Positions 8,391 through 16,189 of a DNA stretch of 49,022 bases are shown here, piece by piece. The translations under genes and the position numbers were made by a program. The notes under the pieces were generated by a model that searched no databases, had not been told where the DNA came from, and saw only the letters and a list, made by a program, of their open reading frames with translations. Positions within the stretch are counted from its first letter, which is position 1; every line of letters begins with the position of its first letter. The DNA is taken from the NCBI RefSeq assembly GCF_943912325.1, contig NZ_CALTTX010000012.1:1-49022 (forward strand), read 5' to 3'. Source of the DNA: an uncultured Microbacterium sp. GTDB lineage: Bacteria; Actinomycetota; Actinomycetes; Actinomycetales; Microbacteriaceae.

Positions 8391-8437
8391 GCTCCGCGCC
8401 TCGCCACCCCTGCCCTTGGGGTTCGCCTGCGGCGCGC

Positions 8438-9223
8438 TCAGTTGAGCGGCCGCGTGCCTTCGGGCAGTCCGCCGCCCGCGTGCACGTCACGCACGAGGTC
8501 TTGCAAAGCCGTCAGAGCGACCCGCTGAGACCACGGGCCGTACGACACGCGCGCGACGCCGAGCTGCTCGAGCCGCGCGAGCGAGAGCGACCCGGGCACC
8601 GCGATGACCGTGAGCTTCTGCGGCCCGAACGCCTCGACGAGGGTCTCGACCTGGTGTTCGTCGAGCTTGCCCGGCACGAACACGACGGGGGCGCCGGCAT
8701 CGAGGTAGGCGCGCCCGCGCTCGACCGCATCAGCAAGCGCGACCTCGGGGTCGCGGCCGCCGCCGATCGTGAACGCGTCGGTGCGCGCGTTGAGCACGAA
8801 ACGGATGCCTTCGGTTTCGCCCGCCTTGACGATCGCGGCGACCTGGGCAGCCGCCTCGTCGAGGGGCTTCAGCTGGTCTTCGATGTTGGCGCCGACGACA
8901 CCCACGCCGATCGCGCGGCGCACAGTCTCGGCCGCGTCGCCGTAGCCGCCCTCGAGGTCGGCCGAGACGGGGTGCGGGGTCGCCTGCACGATGCGCTCGA
9001 TCGCCTGCAGGTGCAGATCGAGGGGGATCTTCTCGCCGTCCTCGTAGCCGAAGCTCGCGGCGATCGAGTGGCTCGCGGTCGCAAGCGCGCGAGTGCCGGG
9101 TTCGTCAGAGACGACCGTGGCTGAGATCGGATCCCACACGTTCACGACGGTGAGGAGCGCGGGGTCTTCGTGCAGGGCCAGCAGGCGGGTCGCGTCATCG
9201 GCGACGGAGTGCGTGTGCGTCAT
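8438..9223 (-). CDS. isocitrate lyase/PEP mutase family enzyme
   Basis: A 261-residue TIM-barrel enzyme of the PEP mutase/isocitrate lyase superfamily, which makes or breaks C-C or P-C bonds in 2-oxo acids using Mg2+. The family signatures are NVWDPISA, SADLEGGYGD, GANIEDQ and LNARTDAF. It lacks the KKCGH catalytic loop of true isocitrate lyase, so it belongs with the short family members (oxaloacetate decarboxylase, methylisocitrate lyase-like, carboxyphosphonoenolpyruvate mutase-like) whose substrate cannot be told. I chose the ATG at 9223 (MTHTHSVADD) over starts 23 codons earlier, because the extra residues are not family-like. It is monocistronic. Confidence 0.85.
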   Translation of the reverse strand: MTHTHSVADDATRLLALHEDPALLTVVNVWDPISATVVSDEPGTRALATASHSIAASFGYEDGEKIPLDLHLQAIERIVQATPHPVSADLEGGYGDAAETVRRAIGVGVVGANIEDQLKPLDEAAAQVAAIVKAGETEGIRFVLNARTDAFTIGGGRDPEVALADAVERGRAYLDAGAPVVFVPGKLDEHQVETLVEAFGPQKLTVIAVPGSLSLARLEQLGVARVSYGPWSQRVALTALQDLVRDVHAGGGLPEGTRPLN

Positions 9224-9334
9224 GCATCCATGCAACGCGAAATCCCGCCCCGCGTCATCCCGTGCATAGCCAACCCTCAGCCCCGCGGTCACACGGCGAA
9301 ACCGAGCGCTCGGGCGCCCGACCTTGCCGGCTGT

Positions 9335-9371
9335 GCTCAGGCCTCGACGAAGGGCTCAGGCCTCGACGAAG
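9335..9371. repeat. tandem duplication of 18 bp (19-bp period) across a stop codon
   Basis: GCTCAGGCCTCGACGAAG occurs at 9335-9352 and again at 9354-9371. The second copy encodes the last residues and stop of the GNAT gene (FVEA-stop); the first repeats FVEA-stop just past it. Confidence 0.8.
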
Positions 9372-10081
9372 AGGTAACCGCGATTGTCGTCGAAACCACC
9401 GATCACGAGGCCGCGCTCATACAGCGCGAGCATCTCGCCACGCACGCGCACGCGCCACTCGGCAGCCGCCGCGGGGTCGCTCACGCGCAGCGCCTCGATG
9501 TCGTCGGGGATCTGCACGGAAGCGACGATTGCGGATGCCTCGGGCTCGCGCACCGGCGCCGACGCTAGCGCCCACGACACCAGCAGCCGGTCACTGTCGA
9601 CTCCGCGGCCGTTCTGGTCGAGCTCGGCGCCGTCATACATCGAGCCGTACTGGTCGACGAGGTATTCGACGAAGCGCACGCCGATCGTCTTGGCGTTGAA
9701 GTGCGCGTTGCGGCGCACGAGCGGATCAAACGTCCACGTGACCGTACCGATCTCGCGCGCGATGGCCCACTGGCGTTGCTGCTGCTTGAGCAGGCGCCCG
9801 AAGCCGCGGCGCTGATACTCGGGCAGCACGCCCGTGACGTGCGAGTGCATCGCGTGCTGCGGCGGCGGCGCGAAGAACGCGACCGACGCCCCGACGACGC
9901 GATCGCCGTCGTAGAGACCCACGACGTAATTGCCCGAATACTGCAGCGCGCGCATGAGCGGCGCGGGCATGGGATCGCGCCCGCCCCAGATCTCGACGAT
10001 CACGTCGTGCGCGGCGAAGATCTCGTCGAGCGTGTCGAGATCGCGAATGCTGAGGCCGGATTCGTCACCGATAGCTGCCAT
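9356..10081 (-). CDS. GNAT family N-acetyltransferase (COG3375-like)
   Basis: A 241-residue predicted acyl-CoA-dependent acetyltransferase. The GNAT core lies in residues 30-150: VVGASVAFF (beta strands), HVTGVLPEYQRRGFGRLLK with the Q/RxxGxG/A acetyl-CoA loop, and VTWTFDPLVRRNAHFN, which is typical of the COG3375 subgroup of larger GNAT proteins of unknown substrate. The C-terminal 90 residues form the family's extra domain (DRLLVSW). The gene has a TAGCGT box 6 bases before its ATG and no ribosome binding site, so the message is probably leaderless. It is divergent from folE. Confidence 0.85.
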   Translation of the reverse strand: MAAIGDESGLSIRDLDTLDEIFAAHDVIVEIWGGRDPMPAPLMRALQYSGNYVVGLYDGDRVVGASVAFFAPPPQHAMHSHVTGVLPEYQRRGFGRLLKQQQRQWAIAREIGTVTWTFDPLVRRNAHFNAKTIGVRFVEYLVDQYGSMYDGAELDQNGRGVDSDRLLVSWALASAPVREPEASAIVASVQIPDDIEALRVSDPAAAAEWRVRVRGEMLALYERGLVIGGFDDNRGYLFVEA

Positions 10082-10087
10082 GCCCTA

Positions 10088-10093
10088 ACGCTA
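10088..10093 (-). promoter_or_regulatory. -10 box (TAGCGT) for a leaderless GNAT mRNA
   Basis: TAGCGT lies 6 bases before the ATG at 10081, so transcription would start at or next to the start codon. Confidence 0.5.
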
Positions 10094-10204
10094 CCCGCCC
10101 GGTGGGCGAGCCGCGTTTCGCGCGGGAATGGCCGATCTCAGCGGCGCATTGGCGGGGTAGCCTGCTCGGAGCACGATTCGACTCGGACCGAAAGGATGCC
10201 TGCC

Positions 10205-10777
10205 ATGAGCGTGCACGATCTTTCGGCGCTTCCCGCCACCACGCCCGACCGCGACGGGGCAATTCGCGCCGTCCGCGACCTGCTGCGCGCGCTCGGCGAA
10301 GACCCCGACCGCGACGCGCTCGTGCGCACTCCGGAACGCGTCGCCGATGTCTTTCTCGACCTGTTCTCGGGGCAGCACGTCGACCCGGCGACGGCACTCG
10401 GCGTGCCGGTCGCGGTTGCCGACGAGAACCCGGGCGAACTGGTGTCGGTCGTCGGCATCCCGTTCCGATCGGTCTGCGAGCACCACCTGCTGCCGTTCGA
10501 GGGCACGGCGGATGTGACCTACGCGCCCGACCGCCACATCGCGGGGCTCAGCCGGATCGTGCGAGTCGTCGAGATCGCATCGCGCCGCCCGCAGCTACAG
10601 GAGCGCCTCGGTCAGCAGATCGCCGACGCCCTCATGGCCGGCCTCGCGCCGCGCGGCGTCACGGTACGCCTCGAGGCGCGCCACGGATGCGTCGCGCACC
10701 TCGAACCGGCCGCCGCCGCCGCGCGCGTCATCACGATAGCGACGGCCGGCGATCCCCCTGACCTCAGCCGCAGCTGA
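10205..10777 (+). CDS. folE: divergent GTP cyclohydrolase I (FolE) homologue
   Basis: A 190-residue T-fold protein of the FolE family, which converts GTP to dihydroneopterin triphosphate. It keeps SVCEHHLLPF (zinc Cys and His), GLSRIVRVVE, QLQERL and the second zinc Cys in RHGCVAHL. The region after that Cys is unusual: the arginine-glycine of the canonical CMxMRG motif is replaced by CVAHLEPAAAA, and the usual Ser-Lys of GLSK is Ser-Arg. Whether it makes the standard product is therefore uncertain. I chose the ATG at 10205 because AAAGGA lies 8 bases upstream; an in-frame ATG three codons earlier overlaps that site. No other folate gene is adjacent. Confidence 0.8.
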   Translation: MSVHDLSALPATTPDRDGAIRAVRDLLRALGEDPDRDALVRTPERVADVFLDLFSGQHVDPATALGVPVAVADENPGELVSVVGIPFRSVCEHHLLPFEGTADVTYAPDRHIAGLSRIVRVVEIASRRPQLQERLGQQIADALMAGLAPRGVTVRLEARHGCVAHLEPAAAAARVITIATAGDPPDLSRS

Positions 10778-10783
10778 GGTCAG
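10758..10783 (+). terminator. hairpin terminator embedding the folE stop codon
   Basis: CTGACCTCAGC (10758-10768) and GCTGAGGTCAG (10773-10783) are perfect 11-bp arms with a 4-base loop; the folE TGA (10775-10777) lies inside the right arm. The gap to the convergent peptidase gene is only 51 bases, so it may serve both. No T-run follows. Confidence 0.6.
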
Positions 10784-10828
10784 CCCTCACCGGACTGAGG
10801 TCGGCTCTCCCCAGAGCCCGGCCGACCC

Positions 10829-12793
10829 TCACCAGATCGTGACGCGCTGCTCGGGCGCGAGCCAGAGCCCATCACCCTCGGCCACGTCGAACGCCTCGTG
10901 GAACGCGTCGATGTTGCGCACGATCTGGTTGCACCGGAATTCGTTGGGCGAGTGCGGGTCGATCGTCAGCAAGCGGATCGTCTCGGCGTCGCGCGAGGCC
11001 TGCTGCCACACCTGAGCCCAGCTGAGCAGCAGGCGTTGGATGCCGGTGAGCCCGTCGATCACGGGCGCTTCCGCGCCGTCGAGCGAGAGCTCGTACGCCT
11101 TGATCGCGATACCGAGACCACCGAGATCGCCGATGTTCTCGCCGATCGTGAGCGCTCCGTTGACGTGGTTCTCAGGCGCAAGCCCGACGGGAACGAGTGC
11201 GTCGTACTGCTCGATGAGCGCCTTCGTGCGCTGCTCGAAGGCCTCGCGATCGGCATCGGTCCACCAATCATGCAACGCGCCCGTGCCGTCATAGCGACTG
11301 CCCTGGTCGTCGAACCCGTGCCCGATCTCATGCCCGATGACGGCGCCGATTCCGCCGTAGTTGGCCGCCGCGTCGCGCTCGGGGTCGAAGAAGGGGTACT
11401 GCAGGATCGCGGCGGGGAACACGATCTCGTTCATGAGCGGGTTGTAGTAGGCGTTGACGGTCTGCGGCGTCATGTGCCACTCGTCGCGGTCGATCGGCTC
11501 GCCGACCTTCGCCAGCTCGCGGTCGTGATCGACGACGCTCGAGCGGCGGACGTTGCCCACGAGGTCGATCGGGTCGATCTCGAGCGCCGAGTAGTCACGC
11601 CACTTCACGGGGTAGCCGATCTTGGGCGTGAAGGCGGCGAGTTTCTCGAGCGCGCGCTCGCGCGTTTCGGGACTCATCCATTCGAGGCCCTCGATGCTGT
11701 GGCGGTACGCCTCGATGAGGTTTGCGACCAAGGCATCCATCGCCGTCTTCGACTCGGCGGGGAAATGGCGCTCGACGTAGACACGACCGATCGCCTCGCC
11801 GAGTGCGGCCTGCGTCAGCGCGACGCCACGCTTCCACCGCTCGCGGTTCTGGGGCACCCCCGTGAGCTGCGTGCCGAAGAACGAGAAGTTCTCGGCAACG
11901 ATCTCGTCAGTGAGGAACGCCGCAGCGGCGTGCACGATGCCGTACTGCAGCCACGCCTTCCACGCGTCGAGGTTGTCGGCCGTGAGCACCTGGCCGAGCG
12001 AGGCGATGAAGTCGGGCTGATACAGCACGACCTCGGCGAAGGCGTCTTCGCGGCCGGGAGCGATGGCGCTCAGCCACGGGCCGAGATCAATGCCCGCGAG
12101 AGCCGTTGTCTCGCCCCATGTGCGCAGGTTGTAGGTGGCCACGGCGTCGCGGCTGCGCACGTTGTCCCAGTGGTTGGATGCCAACTCGGTCTCGAGCGCG
12201 ACGACCTTGTCGGCCTTCTCGGCGGCGTCGGCGACACCCGCGAGATCGAGCAGGCGCTCGATGTGCGCGCGGTAGGCGATGCGCAGGTCGGCGAAGTTCG
12301 GCAGCCGGTAGTAGCTCTCGTCGGGCAGGGTCGTGCCGCCCTGCACGAGGAAGGGCACGTAACGCCCGGGGTTGCCGGGATCGGGCTCGATGAACACGCC
12401 GATGAAGCCCGGCACACCCTCTCGCTCGAGCCCCCCGATCGTCGTGAGGAGCGAGGTCACATCGGTGATCGCGTCGACGGCCGCGAGCTGATCGCGAAGC
12501 GGTTCGAGCCCGCGCTCGGCGATCGCGGCGGTGTCGAGGAAGCTCGCGTACAGATCGCCGATCTTGCGGGTCTCGGTTCCCGGCTCGGCCTGCTGCGCTT
12601 CTTCGATGATCGCGCGGACGTGAGCCTCGGCCGCCTCGTGCAACTGGTGGAAGGCACCCCAGCGCGCCTTGTCATCGGGAATCTGCGTGCGCTCGAGCCA
12701 CGCGCCGTTGACGTAGCGATACAGGTCGTCCTGCGGGCGGATCTCGGCGCTGAACTCTTGGAGCGCGAGGCCAGAACGGGGGGTTTCTGTCAT
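10829..12793 (-). CDS. pepO: M13 family zinc metallopeptidase (neprilysin/PepO-like)
   Basis: A 654-residue oligopeptidase. HEIGH at residues 488-492 gives the two zinc His and catalytic Glu, GENIGDLGGL supplies the third ligand Glu, and the NAYY substrate-binding motif is at VNAYYNPLMNEI. The C-terminus ends in VTIW, corresponding to the conserved tryptophan of the family. No signal peptide is present, so it is probably cytoplasmic, as for many actinobacterial M13 enzymes. I chose the ATG at 12793 (MTETPRSG) over one ten codons earlier because a TAGGCT box lies 7 bases before it and would fall inside the longer reading frame. Confidence 0.92.
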   Translation of the reverse strand: MTETPRSGLALQEFSAEIRPQDDLYRYVNGAWLERTQIPDDKARWGAFHQLHEAAEAHVRAIIEEAQQAEPGTETRKIGDLYASFLDTAAIAERGLEPLRDQLAAVDAITDVTSLLTTIGGLEREGVPGFIGVFIEPDPGNPGRYVPFLVQGGTTLPDESYYRLPNFADLRIAYRAHIERLLDLAGVADAAEKADKVVALETELASNHWDNVRSRDAVATYNLRTWGETTALAGIDLGPWLSAIAPGREDAFAEVVLYQPDFIASLGQVLTADNLDAWKAWLQYGIVHAAAAFLTDEIVAENFSFFGTQLTGVPQNRERWKRGVALTQAALGEAIGRVYVERHFPAESKTAMDALVANLIEAYRHSIEGLEWMSPETRERALEKLAAFTPKIGYPVKWRDYSALEIDPIDLVGNVRRSSVVDHDRELAKVGEPIDRDEWHMTPQTVNAYYNPLMNEIVFPAAILQYPFFDPERDAAANYGGIGAVIGHEIGHGFDDQGSRYDGTGALHDWWTDADREAFEQRTKALIEQYDALVPVGLAPENHVNGALTIGENIGDLGGLGIAIKAYELSLDGAEAPVIDGLTGIQRLLLSWAQVWQQASRDAETIRLLTIDPHSPNEFRCNQIVRNIDAFHEAFDVAEGDGLWLAPEQRVTIW

Positions 12794-12800
12794 GGCGAAG

Positions 12801-12806
12801 AGCCTA
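12801..12806 (-). promoter_or_regulatory. -10 box (TAGGCT) for a leaderless pepO mRNA
   Basis: TAGGCT lies 7 bases before the ATG at 12793, with no ribosome binding site between. It helps decide the start. Confidence 0.45.
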
Positions 12807-12877
12807 CGCTGAGCGTGCGACATCGCGGATTTCGCGCGTCTTCATAGGGACTCTGTCACCGTGTCGGAGCCCCCGCG

Positions 12878-12883
12878 TATTGT
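12878..12883 (+). promoter_or_regulatory. -10 box (TATTGT) for the isochorismatase gene
   Basis: TATTGT lies 7 bases before the ATG at 12891 and is the reason for preferring that start over an upstream GTG at 12861 or an ATG at 12909. Confidence 0.4.
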
Positions 12884-12890
12884 CGGGCGC

Positions 12891-13439
12891 ATGTCGACAA
12901 GAAATGAAATGGATGCCACGGCCTTGCTCGTCGTCGATGTGCAGGCCGACGTCATGGCCGAGGCCTATGAGGCGCTCGCGGTGATCGGGCGGATCGCGAA
13001 CCTCGTCGACCGCGCCCGGGCGGCCGGGACGCCCGTCGTCTGGGTGCAGCACGCCGACGAGGGGCTCGTCGAGGGCAGCGACGGGTGGCAGATCGTGCCC
13101 GAGCTCGTGCCCGCCGACGGCGAGCGACGCGTCTTCAAGCACCACGGCGACTCGTTCGAGGGCACCGATCTCGAGGCCACGCTCGACGAACTCGGGGTAG
13201 GCGCGCTCACCGTTGTCGGGGCCGAGACCGACGCGTGCATCCGCTCGACGATCCACGGCGCCTTTGCGCGGGGGTATGACACGACCCTCGTCGCCGACGC
13301 GCACACGGCGACCGACAAGACGGCGTGGGGCGCCCCGCCGGTCGACGCCGTCATCGCCCACACCAACCTGTACTGGCAGTTCCAGTCGGCACCCGGCAAG
13401 ACGGCGGGCATCGTTTCGGCTGACGAGGTCGCCTTCTGA
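12891..13439 (+). CDS. isochorismatase-family cysteine hydrolase
   Basis: A 182-residue Rossmann-like hydrolase of the isochorismatase/nicotinamidase superfamily. ALLVVDVQADV carries the catalytic Asp, RVFKHHGDSFEGTDL the Lys, and VVGAETDACIRSTIHGAF the nucleophilic Cys, so the triad is complete. The family includes isochorismatase, nicotinamidase and N-carbamoylsarcosine amidase; the substrate cannot be read here. Its stop TGA overlaps a CTG that appears to start the following MATE exporter gene, so the two are probably one transcription unit, which suggests the exporter could handle a related compound (inference). Confidence 0.85.
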   Translation: MSTRNEMDATALLVVDVQADVMAEAYEALAVIGRIANLVDRARAAGTPVVWVQHADEGLVEGSDGWQIVPELVPADGERRVFKHHGDSFEGTDLEATLDELGVGALTVVGAETDACIRSTIHGAFARGYDTTLVADAHTATDKTAWGAPPVDAVIAHTNLYWQFQSAPGKTAGIVSADEVAF

Positions 13440-14815
13440 GCCCGCCTGCGGGTTCTGGCTCGAGCGCGAGGGCGCGCGGGCCCGAGGCATCCGCTCCGCG
13501 CACCCTCAATCGCTCGATCCTCGCTCTCGCTCTGCCCGCACTCGGCTCGCTCATCGCCGAGCCCGCGTTCCTGATCGTCGACGCGGCGCTCATCGGGCAC
13601 CTCGGGGTCACGCCGCTCGCCGGGCTCGGGATCGCGTCGTCGGTGCTGCAGACGATGGTCGGGCTGATGATCTTCCTCGCGTATGCGACGACGCCGGCGG
13701 TCGCGCGGCGCTTCGGCGCGGGCGATCCGGGGCGTGCCGTCTCAGTCGGGATCGACGGCATGTGGCTCGCGCTCGGGGTCGGCGCGGTGCTCGGTCTCGC
13801 GGGATGGTTCGCGACGCCCGGGCTCGTCGCGGTCTTCGGGCCCTCCGACGCCGTCGCCGAACAGGCGCGCACGTACCTCGGCATCTCGATGGCCGGCATT
13901 CCCGCGATGCTCATCGTGTTCGCCGCGACGGGGCTGCTGCGCGGCATGCAAAACACGGTCACCCCGCTCTGGATCGCGGGTGCGGGTTTCGCCGCGAACG
14001 CGGGGCTGAACGTCGTGCTCATCTACGGGCTCCATCTCGGAATCGCCGGGTCGGCGATCGGGACGGTGGTCGCGCAATGGGGCATGGTTGCGGCCTACGC
14101 CGTGATCGCGACGCGCTTGGCCCGGCGCCATCGGGCCTCACTCCGGCCGCAGCGCGAGGGGATGATGGGTTCGGCGCGCGCGGGTGGCTGGCTGTTCTTG
14201 CGCACCCTGAGCCTGCGGGTCGCCTTCCTGCTGCCGGTGTTCGTTGCGACGTCGATGGGCACGGCCGAACTCGCGGGATTTCAGCTCGTCTTCACGATCT
14301 TCTCGACCGCGGCGTTCGCGCTCGATGCCCTCGCAATCGCGGCGCAGGCGCTCGTCGGCCGGGGCCTTGGCGCCGGAGACGTCGCCTTCGTGCGTCGCGT
14401 CATGAACCGCACGCTCGCGTGGGGCGCGTGGTTCGGCGTGATCGTCGGGGCGCTCATCGCCGCGCTCTCGGGGGTCATCGGCACGGGCTTTACGGGCGAT
14501 CCCGCCGTCGGCGCGCTGATCCAGCCGGCCCTGATCGTGCTCGCGGTCGCGCAACCCCTCGCCGGGCTCGTCTTCGTGCTCGACGGAATCCTCATCGGCG
14601 CGGGCGACGCGCGTTACCTCGGGCTCACGGGCCTCGTGAACCTTGCCGTCTTCGCGCCGCTCCTGCTCATCGTGGCCCTGACCGGGGTGAGCGGGGCCGC
14701 GGGGCTGGCGTGGCTCTCGGCATCCTGGTTCATCGGCTATCTCGCCGCCCGCTTTGCGACCCTCGCGCTGCGCGCCCGCGGCACCGACTGGATGGTCGCG
14801 GGCGCCGCCGTGTGA
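13436..14815 (+). CDS. MATE family efflux transporter (DinF-like), apparent CTG start
   Basis: A 459-residue multidrug and toxic compound extrusion protein with 12 predicted membrane helices. The conserved N-terminal helix reads LNRSILALALPALGSL, then AEPAFLIVDAALIGHLG, with repeats of the fold in the second half (TLSLRVAFLLPVFVATSMG; VLDGILIGAGD). The reading frame is open from an in-frame TGA at about 13420 up to the first GTG at 13643, and the region between codes for a family-typical first helix, yet it contains no ATG, GTG or TTG. The best start is CTG at 13436, which overlaps the upstream stop as CTGA and has GAGG 7 bases before it. Starting at 13643 would lose helix 1. The coding frame and family are certain; the start codon is inference. 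Confidence 0.85.
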   Translation: MSPPAGSGSSARARGPEASAPRTLNRSILALALPALGSLIAEPAFLIVDAALIGHLGVTPLAGLGIASSVLQTMVGLMIFLAYATTPAVARRFGAGDPGRAVSVGIDGMWLALGVGAVLGLAGWFATPGLVAVFGPSDAVAEQARTYLGISMAGIPAMLIVFAATGLLRGMQNTVTPLWIAGAGFAANAGLNVVLIYGLHLGIAGSAIGTVVAQWGMVAAYAVIATRLARRHRASLRPQREGMMGSARAGGWLFLRTLSLRVAFLLPVFVATSMGTAELAGFQLVFTIFSTAAFALDALAIAAQALVGRGLGAGDVAFVRRVMNRTLAWGAWFGVIVGALIAALSGVIGTGFTGDPAVGALIQPALIVLAVAQPLAGLVFVLDGILIGAGDARYLGLTGLVNLAVFAPLLLIVALTGVSGAAGLAWLSASWFIGYLAARFATLALRARGTDWMVAGAAV

Positions 14816-14842
14816 CCCCTCGCGCGGGGGCGGTTCCTGAGT

Positions 14843-14848
14843 TAGTTT
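14843..14848 (+). promoter_or_regulatory. -10 box (TAGTTT) for a leaderless lipoprotein mRNA
   Basis: TAGTTT lies 6 bases before the ATG at 14855. Confidence 0.5.
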
Positions 14849-14854
14849 GGGGCT

Positions 14855-15418
14855 ATGAGGCGGCGCGTTTGCGGGGCTGTGGTCGTGGTGGTTGCCGCCG
14901 CGATGCTCGCGGGGTGCGGCGCGGCCGGAGCGCCGGGAACGACGCCGTCGGGCGAGGCGGGCGCGAGCGCGCACCCGAGTCTCGCCCCGAAGCCGAGCGA
15001 TCTTGCGGCGTGGGCCGAGACGCGCATTCCCGAGATGGCGACGGGCGGCGCAGCCTATGTCGTGCGGATCAGCGCGACGCTCGTGCCCGACATGGACGTC
15101 GCACTCGCCCTCAGCCGCGAGAGTGTCAAGGCCAACGGCACGGCAATCCCGTCCCCGGCGCCAGTCGACTCGACCCTCGCGATCGCGTGCCTCACCGACG
15201 AGCGCTCGACCCTCACAGTGACCGTCACGGCCGGTGAAAACGCGAGCGCCATCGCGCCCGCGACGCACACGATTCCGTGCTCCCCCGCCAGCGACCCGAC
15301 CGCCGAGCTCGCGGTCTCGATCGACGTGCCCGCAGGCTTCTCGGCGACAGTGCGCGCCGAGCGCGAGGCATCCATCGTCTATTCCGTCACGCCCGCGTCG
15401 GGCACACCGCAGTCGTAA
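14855..15418 (+). CDS. hypothetical lipoprotein
   Basis: A 187-residue exported lipoprotein of unknown function. The signal sequence MRRRVCGAVVVVVAAAMLAG ends in the lipobox LAGC, with Cys21 as the lipidated residue, followed by a Gly/Pro/Ser/Thr-rich linker. The mature part (about residues 45-185) looks like a single beta-rich domain with two further cysteines (IACLTDE and TIPCSPA) that could form a disulfide on the outer face of the membrane. I recognise no family. It is monocistronic between the MATE gene and the convergent TrmH gene. Confidence 0.7.
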   Translation: MRRRVCGAVVVVVAAAMLAGCGAAGAPGTTPSGEAGASAHPSLAPKPSDLAAWAETRIPEMATGGAAYVVRISATLVPDMDVALALSRESVKANGTAIPSPAPVDSTLAIACLTDERSTLTVTVTAGENASAIAPATHTIPCSPASDPTAELAVSIDVPAGFSATVRAEREASIVYSVTPASGTPQS

Positions 15419-15444
15419 GTCCCGCGCGCTGCAGGCACAAGCGC

Positions 15445-16101
15445 TCAGTCCGCGTAGCGCCGACACCACTCGTACATCACGACGGCGGCCGCGGCCGCGG
15501 CGTTGATCGAGCGGGTCGAGCCGTACTGCGCGATCTCGACCGCGAGCGACGCAGCCTCGAGCGCCTCGGGTGACAGCCCCGGCCCCTCTTGCCCGAACAA
15601 GAGCACACACCGCTCGGGCAACTCCGCGCGCTGCACGGGCACCGACCCTTCGACATTGTCAACCGCGACGATCGCGAGCCCCTCGGACTCGGCCCACGCG
15701 ACGAGGTCGGCGATCGACTCATGATGAACCACGTGCTGGTAACGGTCGGTGACCATCGCGCCGCGCTTGTTCCACCGCCGTCGCCCGACGATGTGCACGG
15801 TGTCGGCGAGAAAGGCGTTGGCGCTGCGCACGATCGAACCGATGTTGAGGTCGTGTTGCCAGTTCTCGATCGCGACGTGGAATGGATGCCTCCGCGCATC
15901 CAGATCCGCAACGATCGCCGCCATGCTCCAGTACCGGTACTTGTCGACGACGTTCCGCGAATCACCCGAGCGCAGCAGCTCGCGGTCGTAGCGCGGGTCG
16001 TGGGGCCATGCCGCCTCGCCCCCCGGCCACGGGCCGACGCCGTGCGGGACGGTGGGCTCGTCGGCGTCCGCAAGCTCGGTCGTCTGCTCGTCGTCGGTCA
16101 T
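15445..16101 (-). CDS. TrmH/SpoU-family RNA 2'-O-methyltransferase
   Basis: A 218-residue SPOUT methyltransferase that transfers a methyl group from S-adenosylmethionine to a ribose 2'-OH in tRNA or rRNA. The three knot motifs are present: NIGSIVRSANAF (motif 1, catalytic Arg), LLFGQEGPGLS (motif 2) and YGSTRSINAAAAAAVVMYEW (motif 3). An N-terminal extension of about 65 residues precedes the catalytic domain. The ATG at 16101 has GGAAGAA 7 bases upstream, favouring it over an in-frame start 14 codons earlier. It is divergent from mntH and shares its promoter region. The target nucleotide cannot be read. Confidence 0.88.
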   Translation of the reverse strand: MTDDEQTTELADADEPTVPHGVGPWPGGEAAWPHDPRYDRELLRSGDSRNVVDKYRYWSMAAIVADLDARRHPFHVAIENWQHDLNIGSIVRSANAFLADTVHIVGRRRWNKRGAMVTDRYQHVVHHESIADLVAWAESEGLAIVAVDNVEGSVPVQRAELPERCVLLFGQEGPGLSPEALEAASLAVEIAQYGSTRSINAAAAAAVVMYEWCRRYAD

Positions 16102-16145
16102 CCGTCGATTCTTCCAGCGACACCAGCGGCTCGCGCTCGCCATGG

Positions 16146-16161
16146 TTTCGGGTAACCGAAA
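16146..16161. promoter_or_regulatory. operator 1 upstream of mntH (TTTCGG-GTAA-CCGAAA)
   Basis: A perfect inverted repeat of 6-bp arms around GTAA. It covers the expected -35 position, 17 bases before the TAGTTT -10 box. The shape matches DtxR/MntR-family operators, and an MntR gene lies downstream. Confidence 0.7.
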
Positions 16162-16168
16162 AGTGCGC

Positions 16169-16174
16169 TAGTTT
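16169..16174 (+). promoter_or_regulatory. -10 box (TAGTTT) for a leaderless mntH mRNA
   Basis: TAGTTT lies 6 bases before the ATG at 16181, between the two operators; no ribosome binding site is present. Confidence 0.5.
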
Positions 16175-16189
16175 TTCGGCATGCCGAAA
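16174..16189. promoter_or_regulatory. operator 2 over the mntH start codon (TTTCGGCATGCCGAAA)
   Basis: A perfect 16-bp palindrome whose central CATG contains the mntH ATG. It has the same arms as operator 1, 28 bp away centre to centre. A repressor bound here would block transcription initiation directly. Confidence 0.75.

Noticed and set aside
8289..8437. T-box riboswitch upstream of glyS
   Set aside because: No T-box consensus, specifier loop or terminator/antiterminator pair; the leader is too short.
6960..8528. 522-codon open frame antisense to glyS
   Set aside because: Highly charged, repetitive composition and full overlap with a certain gene; an artefact of codon bias.
10898..12847. 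649-codon open frame antisense to the M13 peptidase gene
   Set aside because: Exact shadow of pepO with Arg/Val/Asp bias and no recognisable motif.
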